Origin: an uncultured Verrucomicrobiales bacterium | Lineage (GTDB): Bacteria > Verrucomicrobiota > Verrucomicrobiia > Verrucomicrobiales > Akkermansiaceae | DNA length: 44,616 nucleotides | Assembly: GCA_937991965.1 (NCBI GenBank) | Contig: CALKLP010000336.1 | Location: forward strand, 1 to 44,616 | Reading direction: 5' to 3' | Part shown: piece by piece, positions 25,954 through 34,698 of the stretch | Layout of the letters: each line of letters opens with the position of its first letter | How positions within the stretch are numbered: position 1 is the first letter of the stretch | Made by a program: the position numbers and the translations under genes | Notes under the pieces: model-generated | The model's database searches: none | Seen by the model: the letters and a program-made list of their open reading frames with translations, nothing else | Told to the model about the DNA's origin: nothing

Positions 25954-27228
25954 ATGAAAATTGTAGTAGCATATTCAGGTGGATTAGACACGTCAGTGAT
26001 TCTCAAATGGCTTAAGGAGCATTATTCTGCGGAGGTTATCGCGTATTGCGCCGACATCGGGCAGGATGAGGAACTAGACGGCTTAGAGGAGAAGGCGATC
26101 CAAACGGGAGCATCTAAATGTTATGTCGATGACCTGAAGGAGGAGTTTGCCCGCGACTACATTTTCCCGATGTTCCAAGCGAATGCGCTTTATGAAGGCC
26201 GTTACTTACTCGGGACTTCGATCGCGCGTCCGTGTATCTCCAAGGGGATGATGGATGTGGCGCGTAAGGAAGGAGCCGATGCGATCGCACACGGTGCCAC
26301 CGGAAAGGGGAATGACCAAGTTCGTTTCGAGCTCTCCGCCGCGGCACTTTCTCCAGATGTCTCGTGCATCGCACCATGGAGAGATCAGGAGTTCCGCGAC
26401 GCCTTCCCAGGACGTAAGGAGATGATCGAGTATGCCGAGAAGCATAATATCCCGATCAAGGCGAGCATGAAGAAGCCTTACTCGACCGACCGTAATCTAC
26501 TGCACATTTCCTTCGAGGCCGGCGCGCTAGAAGATCCATGGTATGACGCAACGGCAGAGGCGGATAAGGATATGTATATGCTCTCAGTGTCCCCAGAAGA
26601 TGCGCCTGATAAGCCAGAGATGGTTCAGTTTCTCTTTGAGCAGGGGAATTGTATCGGACTCAAAGTAGATGGGATCGAGGAATACATCGCGCTCTATGAT
26701 GATGTCACAGCGGTTGGCGAGAGCGATGGCTACACCCTCCTGACACCATACGGCATCATGCGCGTTCTCAATGCCCTCGGTGGTAAGCACGGAATCGGTC
26801 GTATCGATCTCGTGGAAAACCGTTTCGTGGGCATGAAATCCCGCGGCGTGTATGAAACCCCAGGTGGCACGATCCTACTCGCCGCGCACCAAGACCTAGA
26901 GACGCTCGTGCTCGACCGTGAAGCGCAAGCGCTCCGTGACTCTCTGATGCCTAAGTATGCGCAACTCATTTACAACGGCTTCTGGTTTGCTCCAGAGCGT
27001 GAAGCCCTTCAGGCGCTGATTACCGAGACGCAGAAGACTGTTTCGGGTGAAGTGAGAATGAAGCTTTACAAAGGGAATGTCATGCAGGCCGGACGTCGCT
27101 CACCACTTAGTCTCTACAGCGAGGAAATCGCCACAATGGAAGGCGGTGGAAGCTACAACCAAGACGATGCCTCTGGATTCATCGCGCTCAATGCTTTGCG
27201 CCTTAAGGCGAACGCCGCGCAGAAGTAA
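25954..27228 (+). CDS. argG: argininosuccinate synthase
   Basis: This 424-residue enzyme condenses citrulline and aspartate using ATP in arginine biosynthesis. The ATP-binding loop [10 protein letters not shown] is at residues 6-15, and [36 protein letters not shown] at about 90-125 contains the conserved citrulline/aspartate-binding stretch. The ATG at 25954 is chosen: the upstream in-frame start at 25912 would add a hydrophobic, unrelated leader of 14 codons. A membrane dynamin-like gene follows after 27 bases, perhaps co-transcribed. The length is slightly above the usual 400. Confidence 0.96.
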   Translation: MKIVVAYSGGLDTSVILKWLKEHYSAEVIAYCADIGQDEELDGLEEKAIQTGASKCYVDDLKEEFARDYIFPMFQANALYEGRYLLGTSIARPCISKGMMDVARKEGADAIAHGATGKGNDQVRFELSAAALSPDVSCIAPWRDQEFRDAFPGRKEMIEYAEKHNIPIKASMKKPYSTDRNLLHISFEAGALEDPWYDATAEADKDMYMLSVSPEDAPDKPEMVQFLFEQGNCIGLKVDGIEEYIALYDDVTAVGESDGYTLLTPYGIMRVLNALGGKHGIGRIDLVENRFVGMKSRGVYETPGGTILLAAHQDLETLVLDREAQALRDSLMPKYAQLIYNGFWFAPEREALQALITETQKTVSGEVRMKLYKGNVMQAGRRSPLSLYSEEIATMEGGGSYNQDDASGFIALNALRLKANAAQK

Positions 27229-27255
27229 CAGGCTTTCTACTGTTACACCCTTAAT

Positions 27256-28902
27256 ATGAACCCAACCTCCTACCACCAAACTCGCACCGAGCTCATTGAG
27301 CACACGGAGGCGTTGTCTGATTTTGCGCGGGAGATTGGGAGTTCTCAGGTGGATTTTTCTGATCACCTCGTTTGGTCAGAGCCTCCTGCCATGATTGCGG
27401 TGATCGGAAACCCAGATTCTGGTACGCATGAAGTTATCAGCAGTCTGATTCAAGATCATCTAGAACCTGCCGCTGAAGATGAAGAAAAGAAGGGGATCGA
27501 TTATCACTTTACGCATAGTGTCTGGAATGATCCGAAGGCACTTGAGGAGCTAGAGAACGCGACTTCGTATGCGACCAATGCGACTTCTCTGGATAAGCTT
27601 AGTTTTGTAGAGGTTTTTGCGAGAGAGCTTACGGGTACACCTGCGATCAAGCCGGTTGTGGCTGAGGCGCAAGGGGTTATTTTCGTGATTGATGCGCGAG
27701 ACCCGTGGTCAGGGCGGACATGGAAGCATTTTGAAAACTACCTCCACTCTCACGAAGGGCGGATTCTGTTTTTCCTGAACCGTCTCGAATGTATTGACGA
27801 GCGTGATTGGGAGGTTCTTAGGAAGCACTTACAAGATAAGGTCACGCAACTATCTGGAGAGGGGATCGAGATCTCGATGGCGAATGAGGAGTCGAGCTTT
27901 CAGGCCGCCAGAGAGTATTTGGCGGGAACCACGATTAATCAGGAAAAGTGGGAGCGCTTAAAGCCGCTCTCCAATGAGTTAAGCGAGGCTATGAGCAAGA
28001 TCCAAGAGACTCTGCATCAGCAGTCGAATTGGCAAGTAGGAGCAAAAAGTTTTTCTGATGACTTAGACCAAGACATTATTACGGTCAGAAGATCCTTAGA
28101 TCATAAAATTCGTGCCAATATCCAAGACGTGGGGCATTCCTTTTCGGGGAAAGCGCAGGGGATTATCGAGGAGACTCGCGCAACCTTTACGACCAAGGCT
28201 TATCTGCGCTCCTTCGTGAAAAACTCAATTTCTCTAGAATCTTTCAACACACGGCTAGAAGAGGCGGTGACGGAAACACTCTATGGGGAATTGTCTGGGT
28301 GTAATGCCGTCATTAGCGGCGCGATTCAGGAACACGCGACGAAATTCCAAGAAGAGCACCCGCAGTTAGCCTCTCGGTTACCTAAGTTTCAGGAGAAAGT
28401 TGAGAAGGTGCCAGTGGTGCTAGATAAGCAAAGTGTTCAGGAGGAAGTGCATAAGACGATGCTGGAGCTTGATGTGAAAAAGATGTTCAAGGAACAACTC
28501 TACACTATTGATATTACCACGAATAATCGGCTCAAGCTCGTCATGCTGATCTGTATCATCGCAGCGGCGGTGGGAGTTGCTGGGTTTCACATCATTGGCC
28601 TCGTTCTACTTGGGTTTGGGCTTGCGATGGGGTTTTGGGGCCTACATCTCCGCACGCGTGCGATTAACGATTTCTGTGATTTCCTAGAAGAGTGGTTTAT
28701 GGGGTTTGGCCCTCGCATGAAGGGTTCCACCGAGTTGCTTGGTGGGAAGGTCGTCAATCACGCTGTAACCTATTACAAAGAGTGCTTTACTCCCGTTCTA
28801 GACATTGTGGGCGAGCATGATACAGAGATGCCCGCTCGCAGCGAGAAGGCACGCGAACTAGCGGAGAGGAATCGATATCTCATTCAGGTGCTCATGAGCT
28901 GA
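27256..28902 (+). CDS. dynamin-like membrane protein with degenerate GTPase motifs
   Basis: I do not recognise a characterised homologue for this 548-residue protein. It resembles bacterial dynamin-like proteins in layout. An N-terminal G-domain-like region holds AVIGNPDSGTHEVISSL (about 48-64, P-loop position, but lacking the usual GKS/T), FVIDARDPWSG (143-153) in the switch-II place, and FFLNRLECID (172-181) in the base-recognition (N/TKxD) place. A long, largely helical stalk (about 230-415) follows, then two adjacent membrane segments (about 427-445 and 447-463) and an amphipathic C-terminus. Loss of the P-loop Lys and Ser/Thr suggests a pseudo-GTPase. The family call is inference from shape. 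Confidence 0.55.
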   Translation: MNPTSYHQTRTELIEHTEALSDFAREIGSSQVDFSDHLVWSEPPAMIAVIGNPDSGTHEVISSLIQDHLEPAAEDEEKKGIDYHFTHSVWNDPKALEELENATSYATNATSLDKLSFVEVFARELTGTPAIKPVVAEAQGVIFVIDARDPWSGRTWKHFENYLHSHEGRILFFLNRLECIDERDWEVLRKHLQDKVTQLSGEGIEISMANEESSFQAAREYLAGTTINQEKWERLKPLSNELSEAMSKIQETLHQQSNWQVGAKSFSDDLDQDIITVRRSLDHKIRANIQDVGHSFSGKAQGIIEETRATFTTKAYLRSFVKNSISLESFNTRLEEAVTETLYGELSGCNAVISGAIQEHATKFQEEHPQLASRLPKFQEKVEKVPVVLDKQSVQEEVHKTMLELDVKKMFKEQLYTIDITTNNRLKLVMLICIIAAAVGVAGFHIIGLVLLGFGLAMGFWGLHLRTRAINDFCDFLEEWFMGFGPRMKGSTELLGGKVVNHAVTYYKECFTPVLDIVGEHDTEMPARSEKARELAERNRYLIQVLMS

Positions 28903-28964
28903 TTGAGATTTTTGATTATCTTATAGCTTAGCTGCTGTAGATAGTGTAGCGCGTATGGTCTATT

Positions 28965-30275
28965 ATGACAAACTTCGCCCAACTGGGCTTAAAACCAGAG
29001 ATCCTGAAGGCTCTCGATAAAAAAGGCTATACTACGCCATCCCCGATCCAAGCTTCTGCGATTCCACCTGTTCTAGAAGGGAAAGACATTCTCGCTGCGG
29101 CTCAAACAGGAACAGGCAAGACTGCGGGCTTCGTTCTCCCCATCATTCATCAACTTTCTGGCGCTCCTTCACAAAGAAATCCACGTGCACTCATTATCAC
29201 GCCAACCCGTGAACTTGCGGCTCAGATTCTCGATAACATCAAGCTCTACAGTGAGTTCCTTTCCCTCAAAAGCATGGTTGCGTTCGGAGGAGTTAATATT
29301 CGCCCACAGATTAAGGCCTTGGCCTCAGGGGTTGATATTCTCGTGGCAACGCCAGGTCGCTTGTTAGACTTGATCGAGCAAGGAGCATGTAAGCTAAGTA
29401 GTGTGGAAACTCTTGTTCTCGATGAGGCAGACCGCATGCTTGATATGGGATTCATTCGTGACATCAGAAAAGTGGTCAAACTGGTTCCTAAGAAGCGTCA
29501 GAACCTTCTGTTTTCTGCAACCTTCTCGAAGGAGATCCGCTCCGTGTCGGAGGAATTCCTCAACAACCCCACGATCGTCGAAGTCGCGGTGCAAAACGCT
29601 ACCGCGGATAAGGTGAAGCAGTTGGCTTACCGCTGTGATAACACAGCGAAGACGAAAGCTCTTATTCAGCTCTTTAGCGATCACGAGCTCTCCCAAGTGA
29701 TTATTTTCACTAGAACCAAGCATGGGGCGAACCGCCTCAGCAAAAACCTAGAAGAAGCCGGGATTAAATCCGCTGCTATTCACGGGAATAAGTCCCAAGG
29801 AGCGCGAACCCGTGCCTTATCTGATTTCAAAAGCCAGAACATTAAGGCTCTCGTCGCTACCGATATTGCTGCTCGTGGGATCGACATTGCTTCCTTACCA
29901 TTCGTGGTAAACTTCGAGTTGCCAAATATTCCGGAAGACTACGTGCACCGTATCGGACGGACGGCACGTGCTGGTAAAGAAGGAACCGCGATCTCACTTG
30001 TTTCCAATGATGAGCGTCCATTCTTCAGCTCCATCCAAAAACTGACGGGGAATAAAATCCCGCTAGAAGACATCGATGGGTTCATCCCTGAAAACTGGCC
30101 CGACCGAGCGCCAACCGAAAAAGAAGTCATGAAAGCTGCCGAACAGCGTAAGCAAGAAGCCCGTAAAGGTCGCTCCGGTGGTGGAGGCGGCGGTGGTGGA
30201 AACCGCAGATCTGGCGGTGGTGGCAGAAGCGAACGAGGAGGCAACTCTGACCGCAGAAATACACGCCGTCGTTAG
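28965..30275 (+). CDS. DEAD-box RNA helicase, RhlE-type
   Basis: This 436-residue helicase has a standard N-terminal Q motif (FAQLGLKPEILKALDKKGY then TPSPIQASAIP), the Walker A AAQTGTGKTAGF (45-56), PTRELA, VLDEADRMLDMGF, SATFSKEI, and the HRIGRTARAGKEG motif in the C-terminal domain. A Gly/Arg/Ser-rich tail with GGGGGGGG and RGG-like repeats (about 400-436) ends the protein and probably binds RNA. The E. coli analogue RhlE acts in ribosome assembly and cold response. The tail repeat makes spurious antisense ORFs. A hairpin at 30297-30323 and a shared terminator follow. Confidence 0.92.
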   Translation: MTNFAQLGLKPEILKALDKKGYTTPSPIQASAIPPVLEGKDILAAAQTGTGKTAGFVLPIIHQLSGAPSQRNPRALIITPTRELAAQILDNIKLYSEFLSLKSMVAFGGVNIRPQIKALASGVDILVATPGRLLDLIEQGACKLSSVETLVLDEADRMLDMGFIRDIRKVVKLVPKKRQNLLFSATFSKEIRSVSEEFLNNPTIVEVAVQNATADKVKQLAYRCDNTAKTKALIQLFSDHELSQVIIFTRTKHGANRLSKNLEEAGIKSAAIHGNKSQGARTRALSDFKSQNIKALVATDIAARGIDIASLPFVVNFELPNIPEDYVHRIGRTARAGKEGTAISLVSNDERPFFSSIQKLTGNKIPLEDIDGFIPENWPDRAPTEKEVMKAAEQRKQEARKGRSGGGGGGGGNRRSGGGGRSERGGNSDRRNTRRR

Positions 30276-30296
30276 AAGGGCTCATCGATCTATCAT

Positions 30297-30323
30297 CCGC
30301 TGAGAAGTGTTTATGCTCAGCGG
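30297..30323 (+). terminator. hairpin downstream of the DEAD-box helicase
   Basis: CCGCTGAG (30297-30304) pairs perfectly with CTCAGCGG (30316-30323) over an 11-base loop. No T-run follows directly (TGAAACTGGG), so termination is weak or assisted; the stronger hairpin is 33 bases further on. It may act as an mRNA 3'-end stabiliser. Confidence 0.45.
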
Positions 30324-30355
30324 TGAAACTGGGAACCCTAATTTTTTAGTGAAAC

Positions 30356-30377
30356 AAAGGAGGCAAAGGCCTCCTTT
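30356..30377. terminator. bidirectional terminator shared by rhlE-type and ilvB genes
   Basis: AAAGGAGGC (30356-30364) pairs with GCCTCCTTT (30369-30377) over a four-base loop. It is followed on the plus strand by TTCTTTTTC, and on the minus strand an A-to-T run (GAAACAAA complement) follows. It sits in the gap between two convergent genes, ilvB ending at 30387. Confidence 0.85.
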
Positions 30378-30386
30378 TTCTTTTTC

Positions 30387-32114
30387 CTAGGTAGAGCCGA
30401 TGGGCTTTGCCATTTTATACTTCGGTGGCTCGATCAACATTTCTTCGAGTGTAGCTCCAGCAGGAATCATCGGGAAGACGTTATCTGTTTTGATACACTC
30501 CGCATTGATGAGGACTGGACCTTCGTTATATTCGAGAGCCTCCTTCACGAATCGCTCTACATCAGCAGGGCGCTTGATGTTGATTCCTTTGACACCGTAG
30601 GATTGAGCGAGTTTCACGAAGTCAGGATTACCATCGAGATCAACGCCACTCATGCGGTCATCGAAGAAGAGTTCTTGCCACTGGCGCACCATGCCGAGGT
30701 AGTGGTTATTGAGAACAACAATCTTTAGGGGGAGCTTATGAATCGCAGCGGTGGCGAGTTCAAAGAGGGTCATCTGGAAGCCACCATCACCACTAAAGCT
30801 TACGACGGTCTGATCTGGGCAAGCGAACTGGGCGCCGATCGCGGCAGGGAAACCAAAGCCCATCGTGCCCGCTCCACCGGAGGAAATCCACTGGTTCGAT
30901 TTATGGTTCTTAAAGAATTGGGCCGCCCACATTTGGTGCTGTCCTACATCAGTGCACACGATGGCGTCACCACCAGTCTGCTTGTAGAACTCATCGATCA
31001 CTTGCTGCATGCGTAATCCACCTTGTTTCTTGTAGTTGAGCGGGTATTTTTTCTTGTAACCTGCAAGGTGTTTGAGCCAGCTCTCAGTTTTGAGAGGTTT
31101 GATTTTCTCATTGAGGGCAATTAGGGTCGCCTTTGCGTCAGCAATGATGTGCACGTCCGGGGTGATCATCTTGTTGATCTCGGAGGCATCTAAGTCGACA
31201 TGGATAATGTTAGCTTGCGCCGCGAACTTATCGGGCTGGCCGATGATTCGGTCATCAAAACGAGAGCCAATATTAATGAGAAGGTCACATTCGCACACGG
31301 CCTTATTTGCGTAGGCGGTTCCATGCATTCCGAGCATTCCTAGCGAGAGATCATGGTTTTCAGGGAAGACGCCCTTGCCTAGGAGGGTGGATGTGACCGG
31401 GCAACCGAGAGTGGTCGCAAAGGTCATGAGCTCTTCATGCGCCTTGGCAATCATAGCACCTTGTCCTGCGAGGATAAGTGGTTTCTCCGCTTGGCGAATC
31501 AGTTTGATTGCGTCATCGAGGTGCGTTTGATTGACATCGAAGGCGCGTTCTGGGTGATAACCGGGGAGGTTCACTTCGGCTTGAATGGTATCGGCGGTGA
31601 AATCTGACTGTGAAATATCTTTCGGGATATCAATGAGAACGGGGCCCGGACGGCCAGTCGTTGCAATATGGTAAGCCTCACGGGTAATGCGGGGAAGGGC
31701 ATTGGTTTCCTTCACGAGGTAGTTGTGCTTCACTACGGGCATTGTGATTCCGAAAATATCCGCTTCTTGGAAGGCGTCCTTTCCGAGCATCCAGGTCACC
31801 TGCTGGCCTGTGAGGGCAATCATGGGAACCGAATCCATCTGCGCAGTCATCAATCCTGTAACGAGGTTTCCTGCACCAGGTCCGGAGGTAACTAAGACAA
31901 CTGCAGGCTTTCCGGTCGCACGTCCGTAACCGTCAGCCATGTGGATGGCGCCTTGCTCATGACGTGTGAGGATGAATTTGATGTCTGATTCAACAGTCTC
32001 CAGTGCATCAAAAATCGGCAGGGCCGCTCCGCCAGAATATCCAAAAATATACTTAATCCCAAGATCATCGAGGGTTTTGATTAAGGCTTGTGCGCCGTCT
32101 AGTTGTTCGTTCAT
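30387..32114 (-). CDS. ilvB: acetolactate synthase large subunit
   Basis: This 575-residue ThDP enzyme catalyses the first step of valine/isoleucine synthesis. The N-terminus has the catalytic Glu E53 in [20 protein letters not shown], followed by [17 protein letters not shown]. The C-terminal ThDP-binding stretch is [18 protein letters not shown], then [14 protein letters not shown], the GDG-to-NN motif. Length and order match the biosynthetic IlvB. A small regulatory subunit (ilvN) usually follows; none is found in the window, because the gene ends at a terminator shared with the rhlE-type gene. A divergent 175-base upstream region separates it from the IF-1-like gene. Confidence 0.95.
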   Translation of the reverse strand: MNEQLDGAQALIKTLDDLGIKYIFGYSGGAALPIFDALETVESDIKFILTRHEQGAIHMADGYGRATGKPAVVLVTSGPGAGNLVTGLMTAQMDSVPMIALTGQQVTWMLGKDAFQEADIFGITMPVVKHNYLVKETNALPRITREAYHIATTGRPGPVLIDIPKDISQSDFTADTIQAEVNLPGYHPERAFDVNQTHLDDAIKLIRQAEKPLILAGQGAMIAKAHEELMTFATTLGCPVTSTLLGKGVFPENHDLSLGMLGMHGTAYANKAVCECDLLINIGSRFDDRIIGQPDKFAAQANIIHVDLDASEINKMITPDVHIIADAKATLIALNEKIKPLKTESWLKHLAGYKKKYPLNYKKQGGLRMQQVIDEFYKQTGGDAIVCTDVGQHQMWAAQFFKNHKSNQWISSGGAGTMGFGFPAAIGAQFACPDQTVVSFSGDGGFQMTLFELATAAIHKLPLKIVVLNNHYLGMVRQWQELFFDDRMSGVDLDGNPDFVKLAQSYGVKGINIKRPADVERFVKEALEYNEGPVLINAECIKTDNVFPMIPAGATLEEMLIEPPKYKMAKPIGST

Positions 32115-32116
32115 GA

Positions 32117-32231
32117 GATGAAAATCGCTATTTTTTTAAGAACTTGCCTAATTTCGTCATTTTTTTCAAGTGAAAACTTCTCTTTATCAGGTGTTTTTCG
32201 TCTCGCGATCAATTCCCTTAGATGAAAATCG
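32117..32231. repeat. pair of direct repeats upstream of ilvB
   Basis: GATGAAAATCG occurs at 32117-32127, just upstream of the ilvB start codon, and again at 32221-32231 closer to the IF-1-like gene. Each copy is followed by a T-run. The pair may be a regulator-binding site in this divergent promoter region; no regulator is known. The region between is T-rich and holds no ORF. Confidence 0.35.
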
Positions 32232-32289
32232 GTTTTTTTCTTAGAAAAGAGGCTTTGATTTTTGTTTTGAGATCCGCTAGTCTGCTGGA

Positions 32290-32502
32290 ATGTATGAAAA
32301 GCCGATAGAGTGTATCGCCGAGGTAGTGGAGCAACGCGATGAACGACTCACTTATGTGTTACTCCCGAATGGGAAGAGAATTCTTGCGCACCTCGCGAAG
32401 GGGATGACGCTTGATTTGTTGACTGTTCCAGTGGGAGCAAAACTCAAACTAGAGATGACTCCATACGATTTTGAAAAAGGCCGAATTGTAGAGGTGGTCT
32501 AA
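32290..32502 (+). CDS. IF-1-like S1-domain protein
   Basis: This 70-residue protein aligns with translation initiation factor IF-1 (about 72 residues). The central LPNGKRILAHLAKGM corresponds to the LENGHVVTAHISGKM segment, and the C-terminal LEMTPYDFEKGRIV matches LTPYDLSKGRIV. It is acidic and lacks the basic residues of the usual IF-1 loop after the GKM motif (MTLDLLTVPVG replaces MRKNYIRIL), so it may be a divergent paralogue rather than the essential factor. The chromosomal infA may lie elsewhere. It is divergent from ilvB. No SD precedes the ATG; TTGATT (32255-32260) and TAGTCT (32278-32283) suggest a transcript that could start at or near the ATG. Confidence 0.75.
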   Translation: MYEKPIECIAEVVEQRDERLTYVLLPNGKRILAHLAKGMTLDLLTVPVGAKLKLEMTPYDFEKGRIVEVV

Positions 32503-32592
32503 GGCAGGAAGGGAAAGCTCTCTGATTTATCTATAGTTTTTCATTGTGCTGACTTCGCTAGTAATTAGAACAAAGTCGCTTACCCCATCCCC

Positions 32593-33807
32593 ATGCTTCC
32601 TGAACTAGATTTTCGTAACCTTGCTTTTCGCAGAGACCCGCATGAAGAGTATGCGAAGGCACGGGAGAAGGGAGCGCTGGCAAAGGCAAAGGGGCTAGAT
32701 GCTTACGTGGTGGTTTCTCATGCGGAGTGTGAGTCTCTCCTGAAAGATCCGCGTATTTCGCTCGATCACTTTAGTGGTGCTGGGTTTTCGGCGGATCACC
32801 CGATGCAGCGTTACTTTCAGATGCGCGATGGGTTAATGTTGTTCGCGAATTCGCCCCGCCATGAAGATTTGCGTAACCCTGCGCGAAGTGCGATGTCATC
32901 ACGACTGATTCGGCGTTATGAAGAGAGTATTCGGGAGCTCGCCCAAGAAGCGATCCGTAAGATGAAGCAGAAATTGGTAACAAGTGAGTCTGTGGATTTT
33001 GTGCGGGAGATTTCCGTGCCATTTGTTTCGGCGGTGATTTGTAAGGTGGTGGGGATGCCTGCCCAAGATCACTCCTTGCTAGCAGGAATGACTCAAAAAG
33101 TAGCGGACGGGCTGGATCCATTTGGCGCGAGCCATGACCTAGCGCAGGCAGGTGAGGGGTATGTCGAATTCCAAGACTACATGCGAGAGCAGCTTGCCTT
33201 AGGCTGCTGGACGCAGGAGGCGAATGAGTTTGCGGATTCGTTTCTGGGAGATCTCGCGCAATGCCCGCATATGCTGGGTGATTTTAAGAGTAGTGCGGAT
33301 CTTATCTCGACGACCGTGATGCTTTTGTCGGCAGGTCACCTGACGACGAACCACAGTCTTAGCTTAAGTGTGAGAAGTTTGCTCACAGATTCGAGTCAGC
33401 AGAATGTTTTGAAAGACGGGACGATTACGCCTCACCTAGTAGAGGAGTTGTTTCGCTATCACACCCCAGCGCAAATCACGCGACGTAGGGTTACACAGGA
33501 GGTAGAAGTCGCAGGGAACGTGCTCCAGCCTGGTCAAGCGCTTTGGTTATCGTTGGTCTCGGCGAACCGAGATGAAAACGTTTTCTCTAACCCTCAAGAG
33601 CTTGATTTCTCTCGTAAAAAGAACCCTCATCTCGCGTTTGGTGGAGGACAGCATTTCTGCCTCGGGGTGCATTTGGCGCGGCTCCAGCTCAGAGTGTTTC
33701 TGGAGGAGCTGGCAGGTCAGTTTCCAAAGCTACGAGTAGAGGACTCGGTCGATGATCATAACTTGGTCTTTCGTGGACTGAAGAGCTTACGACTTTCATT
33801 AACATAA
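32593..33807 (+). CDS. cytochrome P450
   Basis: This 404-residue soluble bacterial P450 has the I-helix motif LLSAGHLTTNH (245-254), the ExxR pair in EELFR (E285, R288) and the heme loop FGGGQHFCLGVHLARLQ with the cysteinate ligand at C356. The N-terminus lacks a membrane anchor. The I-helix reads AGHLTT rather than the common AGHETT/AGxDTT. No ferredoxin or reductase gene is beside it, so redox partners must come from elsewhere. Substrate is unknown. The stop codon lies three bases before the junction with a mobile element, so the coding sequence was not interrupted. Confidence 0.92.
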   Translation: MLPELDFRNLAFRRDPHEEYAKAREKGALAKAKGLDAYVVVSHAECESLLKDPRISLDHFSGAGFSADHPMQRYFQMRDGLMLFANSPRHEDLRNPARSAMSSRLIRRYEESIRELAQEAIRKMKQKLVTSESVDFVREISVPFVSAVICKVVGMPAQDHSLLAGMTQKVADGLDPFGASHDLAQAGEGYVEFQDYMREQLALGCWTQEANEFADSFLGDLAQCPHMLGDFKSSADLISTTVMLLSAGHLTTNHSLSLSVRSLLTDSSQQNVLKDGTITPHLVEELFRYHTPAQITRRRVTQEVEVAGNVLQPGQALWLSLVSANRDENVFSNPQELDFSRKKNPHLAFGGGQHFCLGVHLARLQLRVFLEELAGQFPKLRVEDSVDDHNLVFRGLKSLRLSLT

Positions 33808-34105
33808 TTCCGGGTGTGATTTTATCTGGTGGATATTAAAATGTGGGATAACCAAGGGGTAGCACACCCATCTTGGGTGTATTCTTAGGCATCCTGCCGA
33901 AGAACCTAAACAATAGCACGAATGAAATGAGTCTTAATATTGGCCCTGTTTTTGAATTTACTGGCTTTGCCGGGTATGATTTGTCTGGTGGATTTTTAAA
34001 GCAGCCAGCTTTGCTGGGTAAGAGAACATACGGCAAGGATGCCGATGTTTGCACCCAAGATGGGTGCGCTACCCGTCCACCAGATAAAATCACACCCCAT
34101 AATTC
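33803..34105. repeat. 8-bp direct repeat flanking the 287-bp element
   Basis: CATAATTC occurs at 33803-33810 and again at 34098-34105, directly abutting the two ends of the inverted-repeat element. This is the expected product of an 8-bp staggered-cut insertion. The left copy includes the P450 stop codon region. Confidence 0.85.
33811..34097. mobile_element. MITE-like element with 22-bp terminal inverted repeats
   Basis: This 287-base element has perfect 22-bp terminal inverted repeats at 33812-33833 and 34076-34097 (sequence GGGTGTGATTTTATCTGG plus four more bases). It is flanked by the 8-bp duplication CATAATTC. The interior is a chain of small hairpins: ACACCCA/TGGGTGT (33864-33880), TTCTT-GGCA/TGCC-AAGAA (33882-33904), CCAGC/GCTGG, CGGCA/TGCCG and GCACCCA/TGGGTGC (about 34041-34057). 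An inner degenerate end copy begins at 33972 (GGGTATGATTTGTCTGG...). It has no transposase and must be moved in trans. Short antisense and sense ORFs inside are chance readings. Confidence 0.87.
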
Positions 34106-34173
34106 ATTGTTACAATTGATTCACATTCGATTATGATCTTGAATTTCCGTTTTCGCTAGAATAGGAGAGGGGC

Positions 34174-34698
34174 ATGAATTCTGAAATTCAAGCCATCAAG
34201 GATAGCATTCGCGATATCCCTAATTTCCCGAAGGAAGGGATCGTGTTTAAGGATATCACTCCGATGCTGGGTGATGCTGAATTGTTTCAGAGCTGTATTT
34301 CTCTGCTAGCGGCACGGGTGAAAATCTCTGGTGCTAAGAAGGTTGCGGGCTTAGACGCGCGGGGCTTTATCTTTGGAGCAGCGGTGGCGGATCGACTTAA
34401 TATCGGTTTCGTGCCGATCCGAAAGGCAGGGAAGCTTCCAGCCGAGACACGCTCTGTGTCCTATGACTTGGAATATGGATCTAACACGCTAGAAATGCAT
34501 GTGGATGCTGTTGAGAAGGGTGAAAAGGTCGCGATTGTCGATGATTTGTTAGCGACTGGAGGGACTGCAGTTGCGGCGGTGGAGCTTTTGAAAGATTCTG
34601 ATCTGGTAGGCGCGTTTTTTGCGATTGAACTGGGTTTCTTAAAGGGGAGAGCTGCACTGGGTGAACTTCCAGTGGATGCCCTCATAACGTATGACTAA
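34174..34698 (+). CDS. apt: adenine phosphoribosyltransferase
   Basis: This 174-residue purine-salvage enzyme converts adenine plus PRPP to AMP. It begins with the family leader SIRDIPNFPKEGIVFKDITPML (11-32) and has the substrate region GLDARGFIFG (59-68) and the PRPP-binding motif VAIVDDLLATGGTA (119-132). A clear SD, AGGAGAGG at 34163-34170, precedes the ATG. The stop overlaps the ATG of the downstream channel gene (TAATG), an uncommon pairing for apt. Length is standard. Confidence 0.95.
   Translation: MNSEIQAIKDSIRDIPNFPKEGIVFKDITPMLGDAELFQSCISLLAARVKISGAKKVAGLDARGFIFGAAVADRLNIGFVPIRKAGKLPAETRSVSYDLEYGSNTLEMHVDAVEKGEKVAIVDDLLATGGTAVAAVELLKDSDLVGAFFAIELGFLKGRAALGELPVDALITYD

Noticed and set aside
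29939..30244. Proline-rich antisense frame opposite the helicase tail
   Set aside because: It is the mirror image of the Gly/Arg repeat tail of the DEAD-box gene.
33836..34136. Open reading frames on both strands inside the 287-bp element
   Set aside because: They read through the hairpin chain and terminal repeats, have no start signals and are best explained by the element's repeat structure.
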